Positions 1 to 12,795 of a stretch of DNA of 64,000 nt are shown piece after piece; position 1 is the first letter of the stretch, and every line of letters starts with the position of its first letter. The notes below the pieces were generated by a model that was not told the origin of the DNA, did no database searches, and saw only the letters and a list, made by a program, of their open reading frames with translations. Location of the stretch: assembly GCA_036873755.1 (NCBI GenBank), contig JAVTVY010020427.1:18930-82929 (forward strand), in the 5' to 3' direction. The position numbers and the translations under genes are program-made. The DNA comes from Hanleya hanleyi. Lineage: Eukaryota > Mollusca > Polyplacophora > Lepidopleurida > Hanleyidae.

Positions 1-3000
1 ATCTGATATTATAGAACATTTGGTCATTCTTCTGATGAATTCTGTCGGATACGATTGATACGATGGGAACATATGACTGTTCTGCTGGTTGATGCTGTAC
101 TATATAACTAACAAGATGGGCATGCGCCCGTTCTCCTGACGAACACTATATTGTTGATGTTACGACGGACATGTGAGTCTGACAGCTATTTATGGGAATT
201 CCAATATGACTGACAAGACGGAAATATCACAGTTCTCCTGTTGGATGCTATACATTATCATTGTTAAGATGGACATTTGATAGTTCTCCCCGGAAATGCT
301 CTATAATATGAGTGACAGAACAGAAATGTGAACGTTCCTCTGGTGGACGCTCTACAATATGACTGATAAGATGAACATGTGACAGTTTTCCTGAAGATTG
401 TCCCATAAAGGATTGGCAGGTCAGAAATGTGACCGTTCTCATGGTGGATGCTGTACAATATGACTGATAACATGGACAGGTGACAGTTCTCTATGGAAAT
501 ACTATATAATATGACCGACAGGACGGAAATAAGACCGTTCTCCTGGTGGATGCTATACAATATGTGCCTGATAACATGGACAGGTGACAGTTCTCCATGG
601 AAATACTATATAATATGACCGACAGGACGGAAATAAGACCGTTCTCCTGGTGGATGCTATACAATATGTGCCTGATAACATGGACAGGTGACACTTCTCC
701 ATGGAAATACTATATAATATGACCGACAGGACGGAAATAAGACCGTTCTCCTGGTGGATGCTATACAATATCTGCCTGATAACATGGACAGGTGACAGTT
801 CTCCATGGAAATACTATATAATATGACCGACAGGACGGAAATAAGACCGTTCTCCTGGTGGATGCTATACAATATGTGACTGATAACATGGACAGGTGAC
901 AGTTCTCCATGGAAATACTATATAATATGACTGACAAGACGGAAATAAGACCGTTCTCCTGGTGGACGCTATACAATATGTGCCTGATAACATGGACAAG
1001 TGACAGTTCTCCATGGGAATACTACATAATATGACTGACAAGACGGAAATGAGGCCGTTCTCCTGGTGGATGCAGTACAATATGACTGTTACTATGAATA
1101 TGTGGCAGTTCTTCTGAGGAATACTCTATAAGAAAATTTACTGTACGGAAATATGACCGTTCCCCTGGGGGATGTTGTGCAATATAACTGATAAGATGGA
1201 CATGTGATAGTTCTCCTGATGATTGGTCGATAAAGGACTGACAGGACGGAAATATCCCCGATCTCCAGGTGGAAAATGTGACTGATAAGATGGACACATG
1301 ACAGTTCTTCTGGGGAATGCTCTACAATATAGGATTGATAAGATGGACACTTGACAGTTCTTCTGGGAAATGCTCTACAATATATGATTGACGAGATGGA
1401 CATGTGAACGCTCTCCTGGGGAATTCTTTCTATTATGAGATACAGGACAAGTATATGACCGTTCTCCTGTTGGATGCTATACAGTATATGCTCTATGCTC
1501 TATAATATGAGTGACAGAACGGAAATGTGAACGTTCCCCTGGTGGACGCTCTACAATATGACTGATAAGATGAACATGTGACAGTTTTCCTGATGATTGC
1601 CCCATAAAGGATTGGCAGGTCAGAAATGTGACCGTTCTCATGGTGGATGCTGTACAATATGACTGATAACATGGACAGGTGACAGTTCTCTATGGAAATA
1701 CTATATAATATGACCGACAGGACGGAAATAAGACCGTTCTCCTGGTGGATGCTATACAATATGTGCCTGATAACATGGACAGGTGACAGTTCTCCATGGA
1801 AATACTATATAATATGACCGACAGGACGGAAATAAGACCGTTCTCCTGGTGGATGCTATACAATATGTGACTGATAACATGGACAGGTGACAGTTCTCCA
1901 GGGGAATACTATATAATATGACTGACAAGACGGAAATAAGGCCGTTCTCCTGGTGGATGCTATACAATATGTGACTGATAACATGGACAAGTGACAGTTC
2001 TCCATGGGAATACTATATAATATGACTGACAAGACGGAAATAAGACCGTTCTCCTGGTGGATGCTATACAATATGTGACTGATAACATGGACAGGTGACA
2101 GTTCTCCATGGAAATACTATATAATATGACTGACAAGACGGAAATAAGACCGTTCTCCTGGTGGACGCTATACAATATGTGCCTGATAACATGGACAAGT
2201 GACAGTTCTCCATGGGAATACTACATAATATGACTGACAAGACGGAAGTGAGGCCGTTCTCCTGGTGGATGCAGTACAATATGACTGTTACTATGAATAT
2301 GTGGCAGTTCTTCTGAGGAATACTCTATAAGAAAATTTACTGTACGGAAATATGACCGTTCCCCTGGGGGATGTTGTGCAATATAACTGATAAGATGGAC
2401 ATGTGATAGTTCTCCTGATGATTGGTCGATAAAGGACTGACAGGACGGAAATATCCCCGATCTCCAGGTGGAAGATATACAATGTGACTGATAAGATGGA
2501 CACATGACAGTTCTTCTGGGGAATGCTCTACAATATAGGATTGACGAGATGGACATGTGAACGCTCTCCTGGGGAATTCTTTCTATTATGAGATACAGGA
2601 CAAGTATATGACCGTTCTCCTGTTGGATGCTATACAGTATATGCTCTATGCTCTATAATATGACTGACAGGACGGAAATAAGACCGTTCTCCTGGTGGAT
2701 GCTATGCAATATGTGACTGATAACCATGGACAGGTGACAGTTCTCCAGGGGAATACTAAAAATATGACAGACGGGAGGGAAATGAGAACGTTCTCCTGGT
2801 GGAATATGACTGATAACATGAATATGTGGCAGTTCTTCTGGGGAATGCTCTATAAAAGAATTGACAATACGGAAATATGACCGTTCCCCTGATGGATGCT
2901 GTGCAATATGACTGATATGATGGACATGTGACAGTTTCCCTGATGATTGCTCAGGACTGACAGGGCGGGAATATAACCGTTCGCCCGGTGGATGCTATTT

Positions 3001-3310
3001 AATATATGATTGAAAAGATGGACATGTGACAGTTCTCCTGAGGAATGCTAGATAATAGGGCGGATGCTGTACAATATTACTGATAATATGGACATGTGGC
3101 AGTTCCCTTGGTGAATACTCTATAATATGACTGACAGGACGGAAATATGACCTTTATTTTGGGGGATGCTATTCAATATATGATTGGAAAAAATGGACAT
3201 GTGACAGTTCTCCTGGGGAATGCTAGATAATAAGGCGGATGCTGTACAATTTTGACTGATAAGATGGACATGTGGCAGTTCTCCTAGGGAATTCTAAAAA
3301 ATATGACTGT
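1..3310. repeat. 104-bp satellite array with 1.2-kb higher-order unit
   Basis: Related units built round 'ctataatatgac..gac' and 'gttctcctggtggatgc' fill this stretch. Successive units around 553, 657, 761 and 865 lie exactly 104 bp apart, and the same series recurs at 1752, 1856, 1960 and 2064. The two blocks are offset by 1199 bp, and the flanking variant units (for example the one reading 'aagaaaatttactgtacgg' near 1130 and 2330) repeat at the same offset, so a higher-order unit of about 1.2 kb has been duplicated. Units after 2700 are more diverged. Short open frames on the minus strand are by-products of the repeat. Confidence 0.93.
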
Positions 3311-6300
3311 TTTAAGTTTGGTAATCGAAGTGCACCTCCTTGGGCCAAAACCCCGCTAAAACGTGCAACGTCCTTTACATTCAAATTGAATCCGAACTTT
3401 TTTATGGGGCTGGATATTTGATTTTTTAAAATTATATTATATTAAAAAACTATAAGATATTTGCAAATGTATTCTCATGATCAAATCCTGGGACGGAACA
3501 TCCTTCAGATATTCCCTCCCAGGATTTGATTCTCAAAGTACTGCAAATGATTTATATACCCACAATACACACATCTTGTTGTATATTAAATACAGCAGTG
3601 TCTTCCCGGTGACTCACTCGAACTCCTGTTGTGTGTATTCAACAGGAAATCCACACTGCTTTTCCATTCCCCCACTTTTATAGTATATAAAATACAACAG
3701 CATAGTTCTTCTGTTTCATTGGCCTTTCACAGAATACATCGAATCCATATGAATATTTTCTCTCCCAACTTCATCATGTTAATATATTCGAATACACATA
3801 ATACTTTGTGAAACCTTTCCTCGTTCATTGTACTTGGAGCCGTTTTCATTAAGCTGTCGAGTAGAATTGAACAAGAACACACGGTCGAATTCGTGTTCAC
3901 AGGTTAAATCTCGCAATCAGCCCTTGTTCCTGATTTGCTGAGACTTAATCTGCTGAGCGGCGACTTGAACTGGTAGGCATGCACATGATGCATATTCAGC
4001 TTTCCACACAGGAGTTATGCCCTCCTACTGGATTTCTTGAAAATGTTTGAAAAATAAATAAATTTTCTTGTCCCTTTCTTCCATATTATCGCACAATCTC
4101 TCAATAAATGTTTTCAAAGGGTTATTAAATTCATCCATTCAGTTCGGCAGTTTATATGTGACATATAAAATGATGATATTGAACAGAAAGTTATAACGGG
4201 TTTAGAACATGATCGTGAGGCGGTAAAAATAGTGTTCAATATAAATGGAACCTGCAAATGTGTGAAAAAGTCCCAACAGAAGCAAAAACAAAACGTTAGG
4301 TACATGTATACCGGCATGATACAAATAAGTAATCATGGGCGTCGCCAGGTACGTTTCTATGCTTACTTATTACAGAGCGCTGTACTGCGCTGTCCAGCAC
4401 AGGAAATAACGGAATCTTTCTGACTTAAGAGGCTATAATATTTAAGTGGGTCGTTTGCAGTACTGGCAAGGGGCCTAGATGGTTAACATCTTCAGCTTTC
4501 AAGTTAAATGAAAAACAATAATAAAAAATTATTACGTCATGTATATTGAATGTAAAATGATTCATATACAATGTATTTAATAGCACATGCAAAAATAATC
4601 AAAATGAACATTAAAGAGAAAGGGGGTATATTTTCGTCATTTATAGAATAGTCACTAAACAGATACAGTGATGAGATGTGCATGTTACATATCCACCTAA
4701 AACTTTCAGTCATATGAGATATGGTCAGTCAGATTTGAAGAATATGGCTCATTTGCAATATGAAGTGAGACTGACAATATCAAGGGCTTTTTCAGGATGT
4801 ATTCCCACTCCGGACTGCAAATGTATAGTTAAAGAAAACTACCGAAAAATCAGTACGTTGTACAGGAAATAGTGGGTATTGTGTAATACTTGTGAATCCG
4901 TTATACCGGCTTGGAAGGCACACCGACCAACCTAGATATGTTTAATAAACTCGCGTACATAAATTATGCCCAGAAAGGAAAATGCATACCAATTTGTGTG
5001 AAATTTTTTGACTGTGTTAGGACGCACATGGTGTGACTTTTTCAATACCGGTAATCTCAGAGCTTATACGCTAACTAGAAGTCCATTGAAGTTTTGGCGA
5101 CATACAAAGAGCATTGAATAGCGCATGATAAATATCATCTCTGTCATCAGGAATACGGACAACTTGAAAACGAAACTTTTCAGGACAAATATCATCGCTC
5201 TCCATGTTCATATATCTTGAAGCACAAGGCGTTGAACAGACAGAACAGAACAGACGTATCGAAATGACGACTTCCGAATGAAAATTCGCCAATATTGCCC
5301 ATTTAACAGGTAGAGTAAAAGGTATACCCCTCCATGTTAACGTTTTTAAAGAAAATTTTGCAATTCAAGCTATAAACTGTGAATTTTTGTACTAAGAATT
5401 TCTGTTTGAGGCTTCCACACACACACAATCACTTCTCGTACCGTTTTGATCAAACTCTTCGTCAAAATCTGAGAACAATGAAAAACTTAAATATCGTTTA
5501 TTTTTGGCGAAAATATCATTTGTATGCTGACGCTTCTATATAATATAGATCAAGTTGTTGCCCAGTTAGTCGCATTGGAGTTTCATGTTCCGAAAAATGA
5601 CAAGATATTCCGTCGAAATCTTTTTTTTTTAATTTAACGAAATTCGGAAAATTTTAGTTTTGAAATTAACTTTCATGAATTGGCGGATCATTCCATATTA
5701 TGGCTCATTTGATGTTCTAGATAACTGGAATATAACCATCTGACGTTTTAATGTTTTTTTTGGGGGGGGGGGGGAGAAAAATAAATTTCTTGACGCTGGT
5801 GAAGAAAATATGAGTTTTAAAAGCCACAGGCGTTAAGTCATGCCTGATGGCATGTTTGGATACATATGTGTACTGTGGACGTATTTTCTATGAAGATATT
5901 ATAGATTATTTCAACGACTGGCTACGGTGGATGTAGGTGGGTGATAACTAGCCTTAAACCTGAAAACATATCCCTACCAATTCATTAACGAATTGATACC
6001 AAAGGATGTATGCAAAATGATGTACTATATACATGATGTACCGGTATACATGTAATGCTGACCCCGTTTTTATTGTGCCGTCAAAATCATACGGTATCTG
6101 GTTTCGTTTTGCTGAAAGTTTAGGCACAATAGCCCTGTTAGAAATGACCGTGAGTGATGCCAGATTTAACCAGCTCGCTTGTTTTACTCAACTAAAGCCG
6201 TTTGTTGTGCCCGCTTGAACTAAATAAGCAACGGCGCCGGGAAAGAAAATAGAAAGACGGCGTTAAAGATGCATGGGTTGCATTTTCCGGTTCCATTCAT

Positions 6301-6653
6301 AGTGCAGTATTTTTAAGATCCCAAACGAGAGAGTTATATCCCTTGCTGTATTTGGCTGTTTGGTTGACCTACATTTCCATGTTGAAAATCCGGCTCAAAT
6401 GGGCATGTAAAGCAAATACAAACCTTTTCACTGTTGAAATAGTTATTTAATATCTAATCCTGAAGATTTGATGTCAAAATACAAACGAAGAAACGGCTTA
6501 TAACATCAAACGGCGAAACCGTCCTGGTGATGGATGTGTCCTGCTGCCGGTGGACGTTCTACTGGTGGATGGGGAGCTGTTGAGTGCTGATGGGTGTACG
6601 TCCGGTCTGCTCGTGGACGCTTCCTGGTGGATGCAAAGCTGGTGGACCCTACT
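3311..6653. other. Non-coding stretch, no gene recognised
   Basis: AT-rich sequence with only short open frames and no recognisable protein motif. It contains a short hairpin at 3480-3530 and a poly-T/poly-G run near 5750-5775. I see no RNA gene, promoter or mobile element that I can support. Confidence 0.6.
3480..3530. repeat. Short perfect inverted repeat (hairpin)
   Basis: Arms of 14 bp, 3480-3493 (atcaaatcctggga) and 3517-3530 (its exact reverse complement), flank a 23-bp loop. It could be a small relic of a terminal-inverted-repeat element; no function is implied. Confidence 0.75.
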
Positions 6654-7571
6654 CCATAATTACGTTGTCGAAAGGATCCGTGGTGGTTAGTATTCTGGTC
6701 TTCATACAAATAATTTGACTTTCTAAGTATTTGTGTAATCAAAATATTTTCTGGGTTCATATCTATGTGATGTTATGCAAAGCAATTGAAAGAGGTCATG
6801 AGGGGACTAGTTTTCGATACTTAAACTGAATCTGCCTGCGATGTGAATAACTTCACCTCACCAGTTTCGATCCAGTGTCAGTTCCGATCTACTTCCCGAA
6901 ACATTGCTTCTTCCAACAAAGTTGCGCAACCTTCCAATCATGGTTAAACAACAGGCCAGGAACAATAAATAGTCCAATTTGCCCTAGCCACATATATGCA
7001 ACTCAGTGGGGATCAGATAATCGACTGAAATTATTTGAATTCGACTGAAAAAACGGAAACTCGGTAGGTTATTTGTTGATAGCTCGCTTAATACTGGTTC
7101 GATTCAGACAATGTAAAGTTTCCGGAGTAGCGGAAGAGATTCTCTTTTCAAAAATATATAGTTTGATGACATAATTTTTTTTATTTTTGAGATAGATATC
7201 AACTGAAAAAATCGTGTCGACTTCGCTGAAATTTTTTCTGGACCGACCGACATGCGGTTTTTCTTGTCCGGAAAATTATTGCGTGAACTGACTGAAATAC
7301 TTTTAGGTTTCCGGAATGCTCTACTATTATACGGATAAAATGATATAAAATATATGCATGTACCTTCTACCGTTTTCCGTAAAAGGGTTCGCTGAAAAAA
7401 AACGATTGAAAATCACAACATTTCCAGCTGAATCTGCCGTAAAACGGATTAGTGAACAGAGTTAAAAACTCCGATTTGGAGACGGACTTCAGAAGATTCC
7501 GAAAATCCGGAATGAGGATCACGGGTAAGTTTATTGTAAGATTGGTTATGTCAGTAGGTCAGAAGTGTCGA
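6654..7571. repeat. 0.92-kb dispersed repeat, copy A
   Basis: Nearly identical to 44630-45550 on the same strand, beginning at 'ccataattacg' and ending at 'cagaagtgtcga'. The second part (from about 7020) is one arm of the inverted-repeat element at 44999-46439; here only one arm is present, so this copy is a solo end or a truncated element. It is rich in 'actgaaa' motifs. No coding capacity is evident. Confidence 0.9.
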
Positions 7572-9184
7572 TTTTATTGGAACACTTTAAAAAAGTGAAT
7601 CGCGTGACTCAAAATACATTTGACTAGCTTGACATCGATATGGGAACAAAACGGCCTAACGGCCTCTAAGTGTTAACATTATAAACAACTAAATAACCCA
7701 AAAGAGACTAACAGTGCCTGGACATTCACATAAGACCGGTCAATTGTTTTCCTGGTTAGGGGCAATTCTTATAACTTTGACCGAATACTATTGAAAATCC
7801 CAGGAAAATTCTACTGAACAGAAATAAGGCTGTACTGGTGGACTGATAATGCACTCCGTGACCTCTATTTCAGAGATACTGATCTCAAAATGTTTTATAT
7901 ATTTTTGAATAAGAAATATAGGTTATAAAACTGTATGTCTTCATTCTCTTAATTATTTGTGCAGAAATATAAATATATATTATATTGGGGGAAATATAGT
8001 CTGGTGTAGAATGGTGGAATGGCTGTTATGATATAACCTGGCAATATATGGTATGACCATACTTTTCAAAAAGTTTATGTAGAAGTGACGGTAAAATGAG
8101 CTTGGCATGCCACAACTATCACTCGAGTCGACCACCCGCAGGCTTCTCTGTGATTGTTTTTCTGCATGAGCGTGGACACCGGAGCTATAGGGGGTGGCAC
8201 TGAGAGACGTCATTCACAGGTGAACGCATACCTGTTGATCCGGTCAGGTACTATATGCATTATGTATTTACAGGTATAAATACCACCGCTACCCACAACA
8301 TATGACCACAAGCCTTCTTCACCGTCTGAACCGGGAACACGTTGTTGGCAGCGTTTGAACGAATTTCTTATCAAGGTAAGCTTTTGCGTTCAAATCGGAC
8401 CACCCAGGGGTTTCTAGACATCAAAATATTCAGTTTTTCTATGTTCTGGCTGAAATGATTTTCGTTCAATCTATATTCAGTTTTTCCAGAATTTTACCTC
8501 CTTAAGGAAGTTCCAGACAATTTGAAATACAGTGTCAATTTTCTTATATTTCGACAAGAGGTACAGCAAATCTTCAGCACTCAAAATAAAGGATAAAATT
8601 CAGGGGTCAACAGGCTTAACTTTGCATAATCTAGGAATTTATATAGTGTACTATCATGGTTTAGCCCTACTCTAATATATGAGATTAGATAAGAATTCTA
8701 TAGAAAGCCTCTGTTTTCATAGAAAAAGCTCATATTTTCTTACTTGTAGAAGATAAAATGTTATTTTCTCCAAAATGCTTCAATAGTTTACTACAACAAT
8801 GCGGAATCGGAAACGCTAATAAAAACGAGGGGTCACCAGTCTTCTCGGCAAGACATTAGAATGCCAACATGGAAAAAAAAAACCCATGGTCATGACAACC
8901 CAGAGCCAATTTACCCCGCTCAGTCAGTTTGCCAGCGTTACTTCATTACCTAATTCAAAATTCCTTCCAGAACTGTTCTTTTAGAACTTATTCCTTTTCC
9001 ATGAATTTTGCTTTAAATATCGCTATTTTGGTAGATGCACAGAAACTGCGCAGTAGACGTAAAATTGGATTTGTCTGGAACATCGTTAATCTGAAATATT
9101 CTTTATAATTTAAGAAATAATGTTTTTATATGAGTGCTAAATCGTTATTTTACACACGGTTAGTATGGGAAAGTTTATATTTTG
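7572..9184. other. Non-coding stretch, no gene recognised
   Basis: AT-rich sequence with no open frame resembling a known family and no clear internal repeats. Nothing further can be supported. Confidence 0.55.
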
Positions 9185-9797
9185 ATTTATGGTATTGTCT
9201 CGATGAACATGTATTATCTTCTCTACTCCATGCATAGTATACATGTATATATTCACCCCTTTCATTGACAGTAACTCTGCTGTATGGTATTCTCTTGGTG
9301 AACATGTATTATCCTCTCTATTCCATGCATAGTATACATGTACACGTATATATTCACCCCTTTCATTGACAGTAACTTTGCTGTATGGTATTCTCTCGAT
9401 GAACATGTATTATCTTCTTTAGTCCAGGCGCCGCGGAGCATATTCAAAAGTGGGGGGGGCTGACCCCTATCTCGACCATAAAGTGGGGGGGCTGAAGTCG
9501 CCCTAGATAGGGCTTATAACATTACAGCTCCGAAAAGTTGGGGGGCTGAAACCCCCCAGCCCCCGGCTCCGCGGCCCCTGAAATTTACTCCATGCATAGT
9601 GTACATGCATATATAATCACCCCTTTCATTGACAGTAACTTTGCTGTATGGCATTCTCTCGATGAACATGTATTATCTTCTCTACTTCATGCATAGTGTA
9701 TATGTATATATTCAAACCTTTCATTGACAGTAACTTTGCTGTATGGTATTCTCTCGATGAACATGTATTATCTTCTCTACTTCATGCATAGTGTACT
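9185..9797. repeat. Tandem array of ~96-bp units
   Basis: About five copies of a unit containing 'ctctcgatgaacatgtatta' and 'cacccctttcattgacagta'. The same unit occurs singly at about 14650-14745 and twice or more at 17397-17610. One unit is interrupted by the small element at 9425-9580. Confidence 0.9.
9425..9580. mobile_element. Small hAT-like non-autonomous element (MITE)
   Basis: A 156-bp GC-rich insert splits a 96-bp repeat unit. It begins CAGGCGCCGCGGAGC and ends with the near reverse complement (GGCTCCGCGGCCCCTG), and holds three G-runs next to 'gctga'. CAGG..CCTG ends are typical of hAT elements; the flanks tttagtc and tttactc could be remnants of an imperfect target duplication, but this is not clean. 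It has no coding capacity. Confidence 0.65.
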
Positions 9798-9801
9798 ATT
9801 A

Positions 9802-9885
9802 GTTATTCAGATTTTTCCCAGGGTGTATGAACAGTTATGACCCTCCCTGAAACTCATACACCCTTCGGGGAAAAACCTGAATAAC
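9802..9885. repeat. Collapsed copy of the 140-bp palindrome
   Basis: Starts gttattcag and ends ctgaataac, with one full arm sequence (agggtgtatga..catacaccct) but only a stub of the other arm. Compared with 14748-14887, most of one arm is deleted, as expected when a long palindrome is partly lost in replication. Confidence 0.75.
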
Positions 9886-11660
9886 GAATTTATTATCCCG
9901 AAAGCATTTTTTAATTAGCATATGGAATTATAGAGTTAAAAAGGCAATTTTTCCGAAATTTCACCACGGAAATTCAGCATATATGTGTCTGTCCATTTAC
10001 GAAACCGGTCTCCATTTTGACATAACGCGTTGTCTACGCGAGTAATGTAGACGCGCATGTATTGCTCTTCAGTGCATTTTGACCCTATAATATTCAAACA
10101 TTTCATTGACTGTCTTTGCTGATGTGATGCATAGCATCTTCATTGATCATCAAATGTATTATCAACGGTTGTAGTGTATAATTTGTTATTCAGTTGATTT
10201 CGGGAAAGGGTGATATTTGAAAGCGCACAACCGCCTGAAACATCCGCACCCTTCGTAACCCAAACCTGCTTTGCTGACTTATCCCGAAAGCATTTTTTAA
10301 AGTTCATATGGAATTATAGAGTTAAAAAGGCAATTTTTCCGAAATTTCACCACGGAAATTCAGCATATATGTGTCTGTCCATTTACGAAACCGGTCTCCA
10401 TTTTGACATAACGCGTTGTCTACGCGAGTAATGTAGACGCGCAACACGGGCGCCGAGCTGTGACAGTGTTCAATTTTGACCCTAAATATAACCATTCACA
10501 AGGTATGTGTGTCTAAAAGATTGATTGAATGTGATGCAGCATAACTTCATTTCATCAAATATCAACGGTTGTGTATAATATTGTGTGTTGATTTCGGGAA
10601 ATGATCTTTGAAAGCGCACAACTCGCCGACCCTTCATCCGATTTGGTAACCCAAATAGCTTTGCTGACTTTATATTTTTTTCAAGTTCGAACACAAAATA
10701 TAATTCCCACTACCATGCAGTGCTCTGCGCAGGTCCAACATATGCAGATTCGTCACGCTACATTTTTTTTTTATCAGTTCAGGCAGTTTTTGAGCTTTCC
10801 AATCTACAGTGAGCTTTAGAATATTCTGCTGCCTTGCCGCGATATATAGGCCTTCTTAATTTAAATTTGCGCTGCGGCCGCGTGGAGAATTTTTTTTTTT
10901 CATCCATCCGTTCTATTTTGACCATATTTACATTCTAGTATGTAATGGGATCTTCGTTGAAGTGAATACTTGTTCATTTGGGTTCATTGTGCTTTCATTT
11001 GGGTAATCTGACTTTCATTTGGGTTCATTTGGGTAATTCGATGGACCGCTCGCCGACCCTGGTTCGGTAGCGATTATGCATAATTTTCGCGTGGCCAGAA
11101 AACGCTTCATGTTCGTTATATTTATATTCTCGACATGCGAGAAGTACATGTAGAATACTCAGATTATGATGGTATTCATTTCTGGTCAATATTATGGTAT
11201 CTCGAGCCAGAAATAGTGGAAAATTTAAGTTGGAAGTCTTGAAGTGGAGATCCGCCATGTTCAGTTCAGTTCAGTTCAGTTCAGTAGGTAAATCCCTTCT
11301 CTATATAGGAGCACCTCCGTATAGGAGTACATATTAATATACAATCAATCGGAACCACTCAACACTTATAGCTCAACTATCGTGCTGTGAAGTGAACATT
11401 TATACAATTCTACAATTGGACGAACTACTATCCTGAAAGTGCTGTGACAGTCTAACCATGTGAGCTTCCTAACGGTGTATGCGATGTACTACTGTGAGTG
11501 GATTTATATAGCGGTCACTGAAAGACACCCAGGTACTTTATTCCCCAAGTGCCTCCGCTGGCGAAGGTCTAGCGTAGCAACTAGTTCCACCATCAGTCCA
11601 TATTACCCTGGACACCGAATCAGTCCAGCGCCGTGTGAATAGGCGAGTATATATGTAAGC
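9886..11660. repeat. Mosaic dispersed-repeat region, unit 1
   Basis: Modules found here recur elsewhere: 'cccgaaagcattttt' to 'gtctacgcgagtaatgtag' (about 9895-10050 and again 10287-10445, also 14895-15045); 'gtgttcaattttgaccctaa' onward (about 10468, also 15210 and 16348); and 'gcataattttcgcgtggcca' (about 11080, also 16530). The modules are partly shuffled and deleted, for example near 10183, where the palindrome edge joins a different module. A short (ttcag)n run lies at 11261-11284. No protein is encoded. Confidence 0.8.
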
Positions 11661-11672
11661 GGTCACTGGCAA

Positions 11673-11748
11673 GGGGCGAACCCACGCCAGCTGTAGCACT
11701 CCGGGTCAGAGTCAAACACGGACTCTAACTACTTCGGCCACGACACGC
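11673..11748 (-). repeat. tRNA-derived SINE head
   Basis: Read on the minus strand, the sequence begins gagcgtgtcgtggccgaag and continues to an internal-promoter-like A box (tggccgaagtagttagag, 11723-11740) and B box (gggttcgcccc, 11673-11683) about 50 bp apart. This is the layout of a tRNA-derived short interspersed element driven by RNA polymerase III. The acceptor stem cannot be completed, so it is not a functional tRNA. Confidence 0.5.
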
Positions 11749-11764
11749 TCACTACGAAACGCTC

Positions 11765-11925
11765 ACTGTCTGCTTTCGCACGTGAATCGTGAATTTGTAT
11801 CCCCTGGGAGCCCTTCCGTTAGAGGGACCGTTCGGCCACACCGTTCAACATGGATCAGTATATCGCGTCAAAGTGATTGGTCACGTGATCGGTCAGACCG
11901 GTTGGGCGCTGACGGGTAATTCTAC
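11765..11925. repeat. Dispersed repeat shared with 16700-16765 and 17213-17310
   Basis: The segment with 'tatcccctgggagcccttcc' and 'ccgttcggccacaccgttca' recurs in the second mosaic unit at about 16731 and 17219. It marks the end of mosaic unit 1 in the same module order as unit 2. Confidence 0.8.
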
Positions 11926-12795
11926 GAAAAGTGACCCCATTACAGTCACAAGGATTCATGCAATAAATTTTAGATTTAAATCGCCGTATTTCGCAACAAT
12001 TTCTGATTAAATACATTGTGGAATTAATATACACGTATGCTCTAGCTTTGTTGCTATGGAAAAAGCTATTTTCACATTTTTTTAAATCTCTCGCGTCTAC
12101 GGCACAGTAAAATCCCTTTGTCACAAGTGCATATGGTACAAAAACACATATATAAAAATATTAGATCTTGAGTATACACTTAAAAAATATACATAAATAA
12201 TTGTTGTATACCATTAAAATATTCAACCCATGTTGACAGATCTATATCAACAGTGTACATAATTATTTTGTCTTTACCGTTCGTTCCGCAAATGACATAA
12301 CTTTGTAAATTAACGGCCAACAAACATTCTAATCCATAGCGCAAAACATACCCCAGAATTCGGCCATCTTTTTATGCAGGTTTCAATACCCTCCTAGAAC
12401 TGAATGAACTTTGAACTCTGATTTGTCTTTGCCATCACGTGTCTTTACCATCACCATTTCGTCGTTTTCGCCGTAACGGTAAAGACATCGAGTGACGGTA
12501 AAGACAAATCGTTATGATGTTGATGTCATAAAGTGTTGAATAAATTAAAATTCAATTCAACAATATACCTTAATACGACGCGAGATTACTTGTGGATAAC
12601 AACTCCGCAGTTATTAGATGGTGACGTTTCGCTATAGAGGTATTAAGACCGTGTTCAAGCCTAATTATACTTTAGGTTTTTGACTTTAAATATATTGTGT
12701 TTCAATTTACTTACAGAATGAGATGACATGGATTTGGCTGTTCGACCTATATCAATATTAATTATTGACATCTCTCGACAAACTATTACGATAAC
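11926..12795. other. Non-coding; inverted cluster of GTCTTTACC motifs
   Basis: No gene seen. The 10-mer gtctttaccg or its close variants occurs at 12270-12279, 12425-12434 (gtctttgcca) and 12441-12450 (gtctttacca), and on the other strand at 12477-12486 and 12496-12505. The segment 12421-12512 folds as an imperfect palindrome containing four of them. More copies lie beyond the next element, at 14000-14009, 14040-14051 and 14371-14380. Confidence 0.6.

Noticed and set aside
248..2556. Series of 60-110-codon open frames on the minus strand
   Set aside because: They repeat every 104 bp and are translations of the satellite.
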